The position numbers and the translations under genes are program-made. Below are positions 25,658-37,600 of a stretch of DNA of 44,697 bases, piece after piece. This DNA comes from Pelargonium cotyledonis (Eukaryota > Streptophyta > Magnoliopsida > Geraniales > Geraniaceae). Every line of letters begins with the position of its first letter. Position 1 is the stretch's first letter. The DNA lies in contig JAYMTA010000081.1 of NCBI GenBank assembly GCA_036897625.1, positions 1 through 44,697 on the forward strand. Reading direction: 5' to 3'. A model generated the notes under the pieces. The model did no database searches. It was not told the origin of the DNA and saw only the letters and a program-made list of their open reading frames with translations.

Positions 25658-26954
25658 ATTTTTAATAAATATAAACTGCAACAAAGGGATTGATATCAGA
25701 TTGGGAGGTAGTTGTGGTATGAAAATGCCATATAATATTTCTGATAAATTTCATTAATGGGATAATGACATGGGTTTCCACTACTAAAAGGTCAACGGTT
25801 TCATTTGCACCATTATATGTAGCCTTATCACTTTAAATTTTACCTATGTGGGATCACTTAACAAGAACATATATCATTGTTCATGCCTCTGCCCAGTGGT
25901 GAGATCCTCCTCCTCGACCTTGCTCAGCCAGCTGTGGAGACTCATAATTATGCAGATATATACTGCATTCCAATTTTCGCTATGCAACATATTGTAAAAG
26001 AATGGTGGTAGCATATTCAAAGTAACATTAGCAATTTGTTCACACTTATATTAATATTCTGTTAACAAATGCCATATAACCATGGAGTGGAATGAAATGG
26101 TTTCTATGACTATCAACCTATTGAAGTTCCAGCCATTTCTCCTTAGGGTAGGTAAGTTCTAATGCGTCCAAGAAATATTGGAGTGAGGAAAGCTCTCAAT
26201 GCATTTCAGTTGCCGCCAAGCATCTAAAAAAATTGTAAGTGATATACTAGCATCTGCATGTTTGTAAACAAATATGGATCTACCTGTGGTAGTTGTGATG
26301 CACAAGAAACCCAAACAGTTTTAGATACATCACAAAAAGTTGGACTGACAATTCCAGCAACTCATCATAATAAGCATGTGATAAGTTGCTACAGATGTTT
26401 CAGCCATAAATAGAAGCGCAATTGGAGGAGGATATTAAGTAAAATGTTTTCACTCATAAAACAAGAAACAAAAATTAGAAATAGCACTTTTTTCTTAGAA
26501 TTAGAGTTCATACAACAAGATCTAAAATCGAAGCATGTTGAAGGACCTCTATGCAGATAGATACCAGGTGTAAAGCACAAAATCAATATTTTCAATGCTA
26601 GAAAGTAATGTTGTACTTGTGTTAATATCAGCAGAAAAAGTAGGAGCATGATAATATTAATGTGGATTGGCATGAACTGTCACTTGTTACCAAAAGAAGA
26701 CTCATTAAATCAGCAACAATTTTATTTTTTCACTATATATATCACATTCCAAACGTGTAATAGTACTGCATGCAGGTGAAGTGGATTCCAAATCTGGTAT
26801 GGGACTATATTTATGTATAAAGTACTCTGAAAAATTACCTGTTCTAAGTTCTGCGTGAGAAATCCACAAGAAATTCTGCATGTGAATTTTAAAAATTGCT
26901 GTCTCAAAGCTTGTCAGATTCAATTTCTAAAAGGGCGAAAGCTAATTTAGCATA

Positions 26955-28731
26955 TTAACAGACAACTTCTCCAGGCCTATCTTGACTTGATTCTCCCCAT
27001 CCACTACTGCTTCTGATATACTTATTCACAATATCAAATTCCATATTCTGAGCAAGCCGCCTAGCATAGTTCTCATTTGAAATGGGGTCTTTCTTCAATC
27101 TGCTGTAATGGATGATCTCCCAAGGCCACAGGCGAGAAGAACCAAAGTAATCCTCTACAAGTAAAAGCCTTTCGTTGTCCTCTGGAAGTTGTAATCCATA
27201 ATGTTTCAGAACCTTGTGTAACTCCTCTGATGATATGCTAGTTAAATTGCAAGAGCAGGAACTGAGAGGAGCTCCAGAATCTGGCTTCTTAAATGTTGTC
27301 AGCATGTGCTCCTTCACCAGCGCACCTGAAACATGAAGTTCCCTGGTCTCTTCAACATTCGTTGGAGACAAACTTCTATTAGTAAGAGCACCTTTCTCTG
27401 AAAATGGTGTGCAAGGATTTATCATTTCATATGATGGCCCAGACATCCATTGCAGAGGCTGCTTCTTTTCTATATCATCTTCCATGTTGAAGGATGCCAA
27501 TGCCTTGTCATCATTCACTGACCCCAAAAGCACCTCCTTCAAGCTGCCCTTGTTTGATCAAAATGTTCATGGGTAGTAGCTTTATCCAATGAGCCACCTC
27601 ATTTGGAGCGGATGGTAAAGATAGACCAACTGAAGCAGATAAGGCTGTAGGAGAAGTATGCCTGGATCTGGGACTTCTAGATCTAGAGTGACGTGAGTCG
27701 CATGACTTAGAACTCAACCTTGAACTATAAGATAAGAAATGAGCTCTAGAAGATGATGATCTTAATCTGGAACGAGAACTTCTTTGCGGAGATTTAGATA
27801 ATTGAGAAATTGAGCATGTTCTGGATGCAGTACTGTAATCGTATTGGAGGGGAGATGAAACCGAACTACGTACTCTCTTTGAACTATGTCCTTTTGAAGT
27901 TTCAATTTCACTCCCACTACCACTTCTCTTCTTTCCCCTGTAGACCTTGCTCCAGACCCTGTCAGTTTTCTTTCTCCTGGGACAGCTTCCACTCTTTAGC
28001 AACATTTTATGTTTTCATGAACCAGAAACCTCTCTGTCATTTTTGTGTTGCGTCATAGATGTATCCCTACTTGACTGCAGTTCTCCCCCCAATTTAAACT
28101 CATATCTTTCCATGTCACCCTCACCTCTACCTTCTGTCTTGATTTCACTACCTTGCCCATGATCAAACCTTGAGAACTTTCTCTGTGAAACCTTTCCTTG
28201 TGGACAACTATGCTTTTTATGACCCTTAGCCCCACAGTCATAGCAACTTCCATCGGTTTCTGAATCATCTGAAGTACCCAGAGTCACCTCACCAATCTGC
28301 AGCCTCCCTATTTTCTCATGAGGACATCCTAGAGAATGGGAGCACAGCCAGGCAAATGACTTTCCATATTCATTTTTTCTTTCATGACCTGAGTATGGTT
28401 CATAAGGTTCTTCCACTTCAATTTCAAGCCCATTATCATTTGAAATGTCATTAACATGATCACCCAATCTACCATTGTCCACAGTGGTGGATTCAGCACC
28501 ACCACCTTCACGCAAACTCTCCCTATAATCACAATGTTGCTCCCTGGTGTAGTCTTTGACATTGTCATGACGGGAGCTTGATACATCATGCCCTGAAATG
28601 CTCTAAAGGCTTTCTCTGCATTTGGAGACTAGTCATAAACCACAAACCCATAACCATCTTTAATCCAAACCTACAAAAGACATGTTCCAAATCATCTCTG
28701 CGAGTCCGAGATTGCCAAGATACAGAAACAT
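26955..28731 (-). pseudogene. Decayed RRM + CCHC zinc knuckle + RS-rich splicing-factor-like gene
   Basis: Minus strand. An RRM starts at ATG 28731-28729 with RNP2 (LYLGNL) and has RNP1 (KDGYGFVVY) at about 28657-28632. HDVSSSRHDNVKD and acidic text follow, then a perfect CCHC knuckle (CYDCGAKGHKKHSC, about 28236-28195). An Arg/Ser-rich region lies at about 27990-27640, and a conserved tail (LKHYGLQLPEDNERL, then LWPWEIIHYSRLKK) ends at 26955. This order fits plant SR-related proteins. Damage: a frame change just after RNP2 (about 28712); loss of some residues before RNP1; TAG at 28629-28631 right after RNP1; the RRM C-terminal part missing; TGA at 28015-28017 within an otherwise continuous frame; a one-base shift near 27545 (an extra G in GGG) before SLKEVLLGSVNDD. 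The long open blocks between lesions suggest fairly recent decay. A leader-like stretch near 29130-29205 with a donor at about 29131 may be its old 5' exon. Truncated expression cannot be excluded. Confidence 0.75.
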
Positions 28732-29229
28732 CTGACTCACAAGATATGTTGCACAAATTGCGAGGTAGAAACAATCTTACAATGAAAAAAAAATCAGACA
28801 TGATTGATGTAAGAACACATACTAAACCAATCAGCGTAGAGCACCAACTCATGCAAATTCTAACTGAAAATAATCAACATTTAGAGAAGCCAGTGCAACT
28901 AAGTGAAGACACAGCACATAAAATATAAGAATCATAACTCATTTCCTCTCTATTCTATGTAATCAGCCTAATGAATGGTAGAAAAGACGAATGGTGATTT
29001 CGTCGAACACCTTGCGTGCACAAATTTAACAGATGGTACCACAAAAATAAACATTCTCAATTTCAAGGCCCATGTGTAAAGTGCCATAAAGAAAAATGCG
29101 AGGTGTAAAACCCTATGAAATGAGAAGGTTACCAAATGAAGGAGCAGCGTAAACCAGATGGAAATGGAGAGTCGAGCTCTTGGGAACGAAGAAGCTGTTT
29201 GTTGATTCGCGTCACAACACCTGGAACTG

Positions 29230-31970
29230 GAAGGGCAACGTATAAAACGGATCCTATTTTATAAAAACTAATTTTTGTTTCTTATTTTTATTTTTATTTT
29301 TATTACCGAGAAAACCGCACTTCGAGAACCATTACAAAAATGTCATAAACTCTTAATCGTACTAAATTGTTAGCATGGCTAAGACAGCCGTACTAATTCT
29401 GTGCAAACGGTCAATTGACCGTGAGAAGATCCTCACGAAATTGGGAGTTATTTTTTATTTTGTTGCTTTGTATATGTGTTTATGTTGTTAATGATGTATG
29501 CATTTGTTGGTTTAATATTAGCATATGCATCATTAGCAAGTGGGCATCTGTTCATCTCGAAGTTTTGGATTCGAAGCTCACTTATTACGCTTGTTTATCA
29601 AAGATTTAATTGGATGGTTTTTTTTTTTTTTTTGCAAATGTTATGTGTTTTGGTGATCAAACATAACAAGTCTGACCATCATCAAAATGTAGTTATTCGA
29701 TTCATGAGTTTGTAATTGTATGTAGTTAAGCTAGTTGGATGAATCGCTCTTGAAAAAAAATTTCTTGATTCTCTCTCAATTGGTTGACATGAGGTCTAGT
29801 ATCCTCAGTGTTTCTTCGTAGGATGGGTGGTTCTGTGATTTCTTATGGGCATAGGCATCTCAGGTCATTCAGTCTTATGATTACGAAAGAGATATATTTG
29901 TCGAGAAGTGCAAAATCATGACTTAGGTGGAATTGCAGGTTTTGTTGAATCATTGTGGTTCTAGTATGAGTATGAGGTTTCAATCGATTCATAGGGTCAG
30001 ATTTGATTTCATCCATAAATCGATTTTCTTCCCAAGATTGGGTCTCTCTACCGGACGTTTTGCATTTGGCTTCTGGAGTATTCACGTTTGGCATATGCCT
30101 GATTGATTTGAGTTTTATCTTTTTTCCTACTTCACAGTAACGAATATAAGCGCAATTAAAATTTGTGAGGAGTTATACATTTGAGTAGTTGATCACCAAA
30201 CCATAAATCAAGAGATAAATTTAAAAACTGGGACCTAATATATTTGTTTTGGGCTTGAACATAAGCTTGCACTATGGCCCAAAACTCACGTGTCCCAAAT
30301 CATAAGCTTGCACTATGGCCCAAAATTGGGGCCTAATATATTTGTTTGGAGAATAACATTTGTTGGATCCACAGTTTTTTCTTTTAGTTTATACCACTTG
30401 GTTTATGAGCAGGTCTGCACACTCGCGATTTTATCACATTCAAACTAATTTTCGTTCGAGATTTATTCACAGCTGAAGTTTTCATCTCTCTCCATACGTC
30501 ATGGGTGTGTTGATTGGATCCACAATTTTGATAAGGTATATTTTTCAAACTTTCTTTTAGCTAATTTAAACAAATATATATGTCATACTATTAATCTATT
30601 CTACAAAAAGTTCTTTTTACCTCAATTGAGTATTGGGACTCAACCCCCAAAGAAGCACTTATTTTCAAATAATGTGAATTTTTGTCTTATATTAAATCAT
30701 CTTTTATATTGTATTCATACATTTGAGAAAAAATATATTAAAACAACTTTCACGTTTTGAATACACTATTTTACAAAAATGTTGAAGTTGACATTATAAA
30801 TCTCATATTCAATACATGTTTTGAATATTATAAGATTTCATCTGAATTTATAAGTTGAAATTATTATGCAATAATGATAGGTGTTTGTTTTCACTCGTGA
30901 ATTAACCGCGTTAACCACGAAGCTGGAGTGGCACCCTCGAATCCCAATCAACTCCTTGACCAAATTCGTGGATACCTCAAGTTACAAACTACGTTGTGTT
31001 GTTAATTGGATAAAATACAAACACGATTAACTTAAAACCCAAATATGTGTGGCGTTCGTAATCATGATGACGACATATGAGGTGCAAAATAATTATCCAA
31101 CGTCCAACCCAATTCTAGTAACATGGTTGAACAACGTGGGAGTTACAGAAATTAAGGAAATACTGTTATTGTATCTGTTTCTTGAAACTAATCAGAATTA
31201 TATTTTTGTGATTTTTAAAGAAAAATTGGAATGGCTGCGGCTGCTAGATTTATGCATGAAGCAATTCAAAATTCAGAATTCTTTAGATTTTAAGCTTAGA
31301 ACATAATCAACAGTTATGCAAATCATGTTTGTATTGCAAGAAATATACAGAGCATTGTATTGCTTTGGAAAAGCTCCAAACCTTCCTTTCGCAAATACCT
31401 TGAAAAGCAATTAAAGGAGACTAATATTCAAATTATTAAGGAGTTTATATTAGGGAAAATGTAATTAAATTAAATAATATGAACTCTCAAAGAGGTACCT
31501 CAAATCAACTATTCAAATTTTTTGTCTCACTCCAGTAAATTTATACTACTATTATATATTGAGAGTGGGGATTCTAGAACAATTGATGAACACTTCGTTA
31601 AAGTTTACTAGAATCAATGGACCACAAATTTATTGTAGCGGTTATGTGTGAAATTTGATAAATTATGACATTTTATTTAAACAAATTAGATCTAGCGGTC
31701 CAAAATTCACTATAGTGGATAAGTTTTAAATTTAGCTTAGATATGATGTTATTTATTGACTTGACCTATGCTAAAATAATAGTATTTTATCTTCTTGTTT
31801 TATCTTTTTTAATTCAAGACTAATTACAAAATACTTAGTTGTTTTAACTTTTAAGGGGTAATGTCATATGCACCGTATGAACTACTCATGTAAATAAAAT
31901 GTATCCCTCAAACAAATTTTCAAATCAAATATATATGCACCAAAACTTTAAAATGTATCTACCATAGTAA
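29230..31970. other. Intergenic, nothing recognised apart from a short direct repeat
   Basis: AT-rich DNA. A 25-bp word starting CATAAGCTTGCACTATGGCC occurs at 30260-30284 and 30301-30325. A CCTAATATATTTGTTT word flanks the pair on both sides. Several small reading frames show no domain. Confidence 0.55.
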
Positions 31971-31979
31971 CGTCATGGC

Positions 31980-32370
31980 ATGGTGATGAAGTTATCTCAT
32001 TTTCGATGTTTACGAGCTTGAACTTTCGGTGGGATGGAATGACATAGGGAAGGGTCATGACATGGTGATGAAGTTGTCTCCTCTTCGTTCTTGGAGAGCT
32101 TCAGTATTTGATGGGATGTCGCAACATGGGGAGTCAAGGTCGCAAGATGGTGACAAAGATGGCCCTTTTTGATTTTTCGATATCTTCTGTCTGTAATTGA
32201 AAGTTATGAGGTCCCAACATGTTGCCAAAGTTGGTTCGTCTTTGATCTTACGGTTTTAGTAAGATGTCACAACATGGGGAAGTAAGCCTACATCATGGTG
32301 ACAAATTTGTTCTTTTTTTATTTTTTATTTGAAGAGTTTCTTCGACGGCAAATACGTTCGACGCAACGTC
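31980..32370. repeat. Degenerate minisatellite, about 72-85 bp period, five units
   Basis: Units begin at an ATGGTGAYRAAG-like word at 31980, 32062, 32147, 32219 and 32295 (spacings 82, 85, 72, 76). Later shared words are GAGCTT, GGGATG and ACATGGGGA. Copies differ by many substitutions and small indels, so the array is old. The 123-codon plus-strand reading frame that starts here is not gene-like. Confidence 0.75.
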
Positions 32371-33561
32371 GCAGGACAGTGATTCACTCGGGGTTGACAT
32401 GCCACAAAGTACCTTTGCAAGCTCCTATGAGGTCGGGTCAACATATAGTCCAGACGTATGGGGTCACGAGCTTGTTCTCCCTTACGACTTTTTGTCGTTG
32501 TGTCGTGGTTGATGTATTTAGTTTTCGAGAAAGGGTTGACAGGGCACTCAAGTGCTACATGTCATGCTATCATTTTTCGTCTTTGTTTATGATAATTTGG
32601 GTAACATCAATGGCCAATATCATTAAATGTAAATCGACAACATCAAGCAGTTTTCAAAGACACTAATCTCAATTTCAAAAACCCCTAAAAATCACATATA
32701 TATCAATATTAACAAACCACAATAGACCAATGCAATACTCATGCCTAAACAATGAAATGATGCAATAGTTGTTCATCAATCAGCTCCCCATATTCCTTAT
32801 GCTCATCAACTTCGGATCTATCCATCTCAACTTTCCATGAGTCTTGAGCGTGTCCTGACTGGCCATGAACCCTTCCACCATGAAAATGTAGTCTTTAATC
32901 CACTTTATTGCATGACCTCACCTAATTATATTAGTCGAGATAACAAGAATGATTTATTGAAAACAAAAATGGTGAACTTTGAAGTTTGAGATAACACTTA
33001 CTTTAAACATAATCGTACTCAAAATGAACAAAATAAAATTTAGATACTAAACCATAACAAACTGTACATCAGCTTTTCTTGGATCGTTATCCGATTGAAC
33101 ATGTTATTATGTAACTATTATTTTTACTTAATCCATAGTCGATAATTCAAATTTTGAAGTGTGTGAATTGCGAGTTTTACTTCTAATGAGCACGATTCCG
33201 ACCGACCTACATTTTCTAATTGCGAATCCAAATCCGACCTAAAAATTGAACATTTTTTAGGACTTAAGTCTACAGAAATGTAAATTAAATTTCATATACC
33301 GGTTCAAACTGTGAGTTCTAACATAAATCGAAATGAATAGGTTGCCCTATGCAATTCAATTATTGAGTTCAAATTTATGAGAATTAATACCATTGGCCAA
33401 ATTAATTTCTTCTTTAAAAAATAGATCAATTGGGGGTTGGTCAAATAAATTTATCCACCTAATTCTAAACTGGCCATTTTACATATATTAGGGAAAAAAC
33501 CAAATAAATAAATAAACCGCCTCGAAAGCCACCGCCGCAATAGTATGGTATGAAAATACAG

Positions 33562-33569
33562 TATAAATA
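33562..33569 (+). promoter_or_regulatory. TATA box of the CAF1 gene
   Basis: TATAAATA is followed by a short GAATAC repeat and a CT-rich leader. Transcription would start near 33592-33600, giving a leader of about 220 nt before the CAF1 ATG at 33819. Confidence 0.65.
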
Positions 33570-33818
33570 CGAATACGAATACGAATACATGTATGTGTGT
33601 TTATGGTCCTCTCCTCTCCTCTGGTCGTCTTCTACAATTCTCTATTCACAATTACATCAATCTCTATTTTTCAGACACAACCCACTTCTGCTCTCTCTCT
33701 ATTTATTATTTTTTTCATTTTCATTTTCTTTTTTATATGCTCATCTGTCGCCATCGTTATCTTCTTCAACCACGATCTTATTGTTCTTGGACACGCCCAG
33801 ATCTGGAGCCGCGACACC

Positions 33819-34631
33819 ATGCCCTCGCCGGAAAGAAGCGTCAAGATCCGATCCGTCTGGGCCGACAATCTCGACTTCGAGTTCATGCTCATACAAGACC
33901 TCATCGACGATTTCCCAGTCGTTTCCATGGACACCGAGTTCCCTGGAATCGTCTACCGCGATCCGCCCGACGATTCGCACCGCCAGCACGCCGTCAATTA
34001 CAGGCTCCTCAAGGCCAATGTCGATAAATTGAATCTCATCCAGGTCGGCCTCACGCTCTCCAACGCCCGCGGAGATCTCCCCCATCTCGGCACCGACGAC
34101 TATTTTATTTGGGAATTCAATTTCCAAGATTTCGATGTTCTTCGCGACTCCTACGCGCCTGACTCCGTCGAGTTGCTGCGGCGGCAGGGGATCGATTTCG
34201 ATCTCAACCGGGACTTCGGGGTGGATTCGCTCAGATTCGCCGAGTTGATGATGTCGTCGGGGCTCGTCTGCAACGATGCCATGAGTTGGGTCACGTTTCA
34301 CTGCGCTTACGACTTCGGCTATCTTGTCAAAATCTCGACCCAGAAGAAGTTGCCGGTGGATTTGGGCGGGTTTCTGAAGCTGGTCAAGGTGTTTTTTGGG
34401 GACAGTGTCTTTGATGTGAAGCATATCATGCAGTTCTGTGGCCTGTATGGTGGATTGGACCGGGTTTGCGATAGCTTGGGGGTGAAGCGGATGATTGGGA
34501 AGAGCCACCAGGCCGGCTCGGACAGCCTTGCCACACTGCATGCGTTTCTGAAGATTAAAGAGAACTATTTCCAGAAAAACGGGTCAGAAAGTTATGCAGG
34601 TGTTCTGTATGGTTTAGAGAATGTTTCGTAA
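33819..34631 (+). CDS. CAF1: CCR4-associated factor 1 (CAF1) mRNA deadenylase, intronless
   Basis: 270 residues in one exon, beginning [18 protein letters not shown]. It is a DEDDh (Pop2/CAF1) 3'-5' exonuclease of the CCR4-NOT complex, which shortens poly(A) tails. Catalytic residues are all present: D38 and E40 in SMDTEFPG, D165 in [10 protein letters not shown], and H230/D235 in [11 protein letters not shown]. Family blocks [14 protein letters not shown] and LMMSSGL are intact, and the length is normal for plant CAF1. Plant CAF1 genes of this type are often intronless and stress-induced (known of the family). The start at 33819 is chosen because homology begins there; the same frame is open upstream to ATG 33603, which would add a hydrophobic 72-residue extension. 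The coding region is much richer in G+C than its flanks. Confidence 0.96.
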   Translation: MPSPERSVKIRSVWADNLDFEFMLIQDLIDDFPVVSMDTEFPGIVYRDPPDDSHRQHAVNYRLLKANVDKLNLIQVGLTLSNARGDLPHLGTDDYFIWEFNFQDFDVLRDSYAPDSVELLRRQGIDFDLNRDFGVDSLRFAELMMSSGLVCNDAMSWVTFHCAYDFGYLVKISTQKKLPVDLGGFLKLVKVFFGDSVFDVKHIMQFCGLYGGLDRVCDSLGVKRMIGKSHQAGSDSLATLHAFLKIKENYFQKNGSESYAGVLYGLENVS

Positions 34632-37600
34632 TTGTTAAATTCTCATAGATTCTGCTACAAGTAGCTCCTTTTCAATTTGTACACAGTTTGCTTATCAATA
34701 CCATTAGATCACTCCAATTATTTCAATATATACATGCTCCCCTGCTCCTCAATCTTGATTTGATGTTTCACTTTATTGAGTAACTAATGGGAATGGGCTG
34801 AGTTATGTTCCTGGACAATGCTTGCTTGGTGATTTAAGAGATTGTAGAATTCTGAACCCCTTATCTGCTTAAGCAAGGAGTCTTGGGTTTATAACTATAT
34901 CTTCAGTGCCTATTATGATTTTCTGGAGATTAAGGGATGAGTAGTTGAGTTTCTTGGCTATGATTCAGGTATTGGACACTGAAGTTCCTCGGGTTGCTAG
35001 TATTTGTCAGTGAAAAGGGCAGAAAAGATAGAATTTTGGTCTTAATTAGCTCTGGAATTCTGTTTTTACACCCTCATTTTGGATCATAACTGGGTTGGTT
35101 AAGATGCCTGCTGTGGGTTTTTGTTATTGATTGTTAAGATGCTGCTGCATTTGGAGGGAATGGATACTAGAATGAATGTTTCGGCTTTGTTTATATGGGA
35201 AAAAGAAAACTAAAATGGTTCAAGCTTACACAAGTAGCAGGTATATTAATAGGACCGTGTTTGGAAAGGGATGGTAACCTATCTAGAAACTAAGTAGTTA
35301 TGGATGCAGAACAAGATGCAATTTTGCAGCTGCTAACATCCTGTAGAAAAATACCAGGAGTACATCAAAATTTTGGATTAGTTTGAGGACCCAATCTCGT
35401 ATTGATTTATTATAGCAGCCTTTGTGGTACACTGTGCTAGCAGTCTCAATTAAAACTTAAGGCAAGTATGTTACTTTAAAATTGAGTCTATCATCAGTAT
35501 CCTAATTGATCTTAGTTCCTAGTTATACTGAAACTTACATCAAGGACAACTTTGTTTTTCGTGTTTCTGCATATACCTGAAAACTATTATGTAGACTTTT
35601 GTTTCAAGGCAAGCTTCTCATTTTGTATCATTAAGCCATGGGTATACCAATCATTGTACCAAACTTATTCTGCTGCTGCTATTCATATCTACAATTTGAT
35701 TATGTGAAGCTTTCTACACCCGGGAAAAATGGTTAGCCTATATTATGGTTCATACCATAATTTAAATGATGTGTGTTCCGTTAATTAGAGGAGAGCTTTG
35801 TGTCTATGCAGGGAAATGATCATTTGAAGCTCCAAAACCGAGCATCTAGTTAACCCTTTCCAATTTATGCATATGTGTTTTGTTTCTTCTAGAACATGGA
35901 AACTAGGAACTAGGAAGTAAGACAACAGAGAATGGGAAGATATTTTTCCATTTATTAGGCATTAACTATGTAGGGAGAATGAATCAACAATTAAAAGAAG
36001 AAAAAAAGTGTGGTGTATCGTCTTTTTGAAATCCAACTCATGTTCTGACATCTCCATCATTCTTAAATCGTTAGCGAATACTTAATATAGGGGATTGTCA
36101 GGGTGATGTGTGCACATTTACTGTACTACATAAGAGATGTTGGTTCGGCTTGACTACCACTTGGCATATGCCCTGCTCCATGCATAAGCAGATTGAATAA
36201 TGATGAGGACATAGAATATAATTGTACAACATGATCTCATTGTTGATTATGTTGTGAATTTATCTTTGATAGCAGAGTTTAACAATTTGGCATGCTTTGT
36301 GATGATTCTGAAGAAATGTTCTGATGGTTTAATTTGAGGGTCCATCAGATGTTTCACTTGTGGGATCTGTGGTCTATCTACGCTCTTTGAGTCGTTTTTA
36401 GGATAAAGGACATAGCTTTGAGTTTTTACCAGTCACGTATCATTGTTGAATCTTCTTATACTCGTTCACAGTGTACATTTGATTTCACTTTGATGCTATG
36501 AAAGCAGTAAACTGTTACATGGGTGTATGCTGAGAAATTAATAACGAAGCTGCTTGATTGCTAATGTTATCTGTGACATCAAGTCATGGCATTGCAGTTT
36601 TTTTATATTGCTGATAGTTGGTTCTTGTTACACTGGTGATGTGATCTGATTTGCAGTTTTAGATGTATCTCTCTGAACTAGGCGAAGAAAGCTGAATTTT
36701 ATTCATGAATTTGGTACATTAGGATATATTTCTGTCTACTTGTCTCATGAGAATAAAATATACATTTCCAAAGAAAGAGATCCTAGGATACTGCTTGCCA
36801 TATATATGAATATTTATTAAAATAAAACAATATAGCGGACAGTTCTACTTGATTTTCTGGAACAGTAGATTCACATGGTTTATGCAGCTAGGCTAGCTGT
36901 TTGGTTCTCAATAAGAAAACGCTTTATGCCAGGGGACTTATTTTTAATGTAACTGCATTCACCTTACCTTGTTATGGATTTATGAACCTGCTTCAGTTTC
37001 ATTTTCTTGTGTTCCTTTCCTGCTGTTCATAAGTCCCTCTTAGCAAGGATTAAGTTTCTTATGATGCTTTGGAATTTCTTTCTTATTGTCTTTCAGGTTT
37101 CCAGGAACCATATTAATGCCCATTTTGTTTTTTGTTTCCCCAATAGAATATCCAAGTTTGGAAATGAATTGATATATTTGATTTAGTTCTTATGCATGCC
37201 ATTTATCCGATGGTCTGGGGTCGTCATAAAGTTCCAAGTTATATTTTGAGGAATGTTTCTCTAGGATTTTTTGAAGGCAAGGAATTTATTTCTGTTCAAC
37301 ACATGAACACCTGAAAGGTGCATTGTTTAGGTTTTCTTTGTTTCAAGACCATATGACAAAAGACGTTGGTTGTTGAATCTCTCTCTTTTCTCAATGCATA
37401 GTTTCTTTCATTTTCTATGATGTCAATATTATCTCTTATAGTCTTATCTAGCTCCAAATATTTCAGCAGTACTGAAGCTGTGCTCTATTACTGACCCTTC
37501 CTCAATGACACATCTCATTGGTTTCATAGCTATGTACAGGCCATTTTGTGTTTATCTGCTCTAATCAGAAGTTTGAGGATGTCCAGTTTTATCAGTTACT

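Larger units (their letters stand above)
23891..26954. other. Intergenic or intronic, AT-rich, with local duplications
   Basis: No recognisable gene. Contains two tandem duplications annotated separately (24867, 25444). A short GC-rich stretch at about 25887-25945 on the minus strand (reading LAEQGRGGGSHHWAEA) could be an exon fragment but has no family match. Confidence 0.45.

Noticed and set aside
31049-31306. 85-codon plus-strand frame
   Set aside because: No family resemblance, no exon or promoter context; likely chance in AT-rich DNA.
32295-32666. 123-codon plus-strand reading frame
   Set aside because: It begins inside the minisatellite, has no domain or plausible leader, and its amino acid composition is not gene-like.
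33741-34541. 266-codon open frame on the minus strand opposite CAF1
   Set aside because: It is the mirror of the GC-rich CAF1 coding sequence. It has no domain, and the plus strand encodes an intact deadenylase with all catalytic residues.
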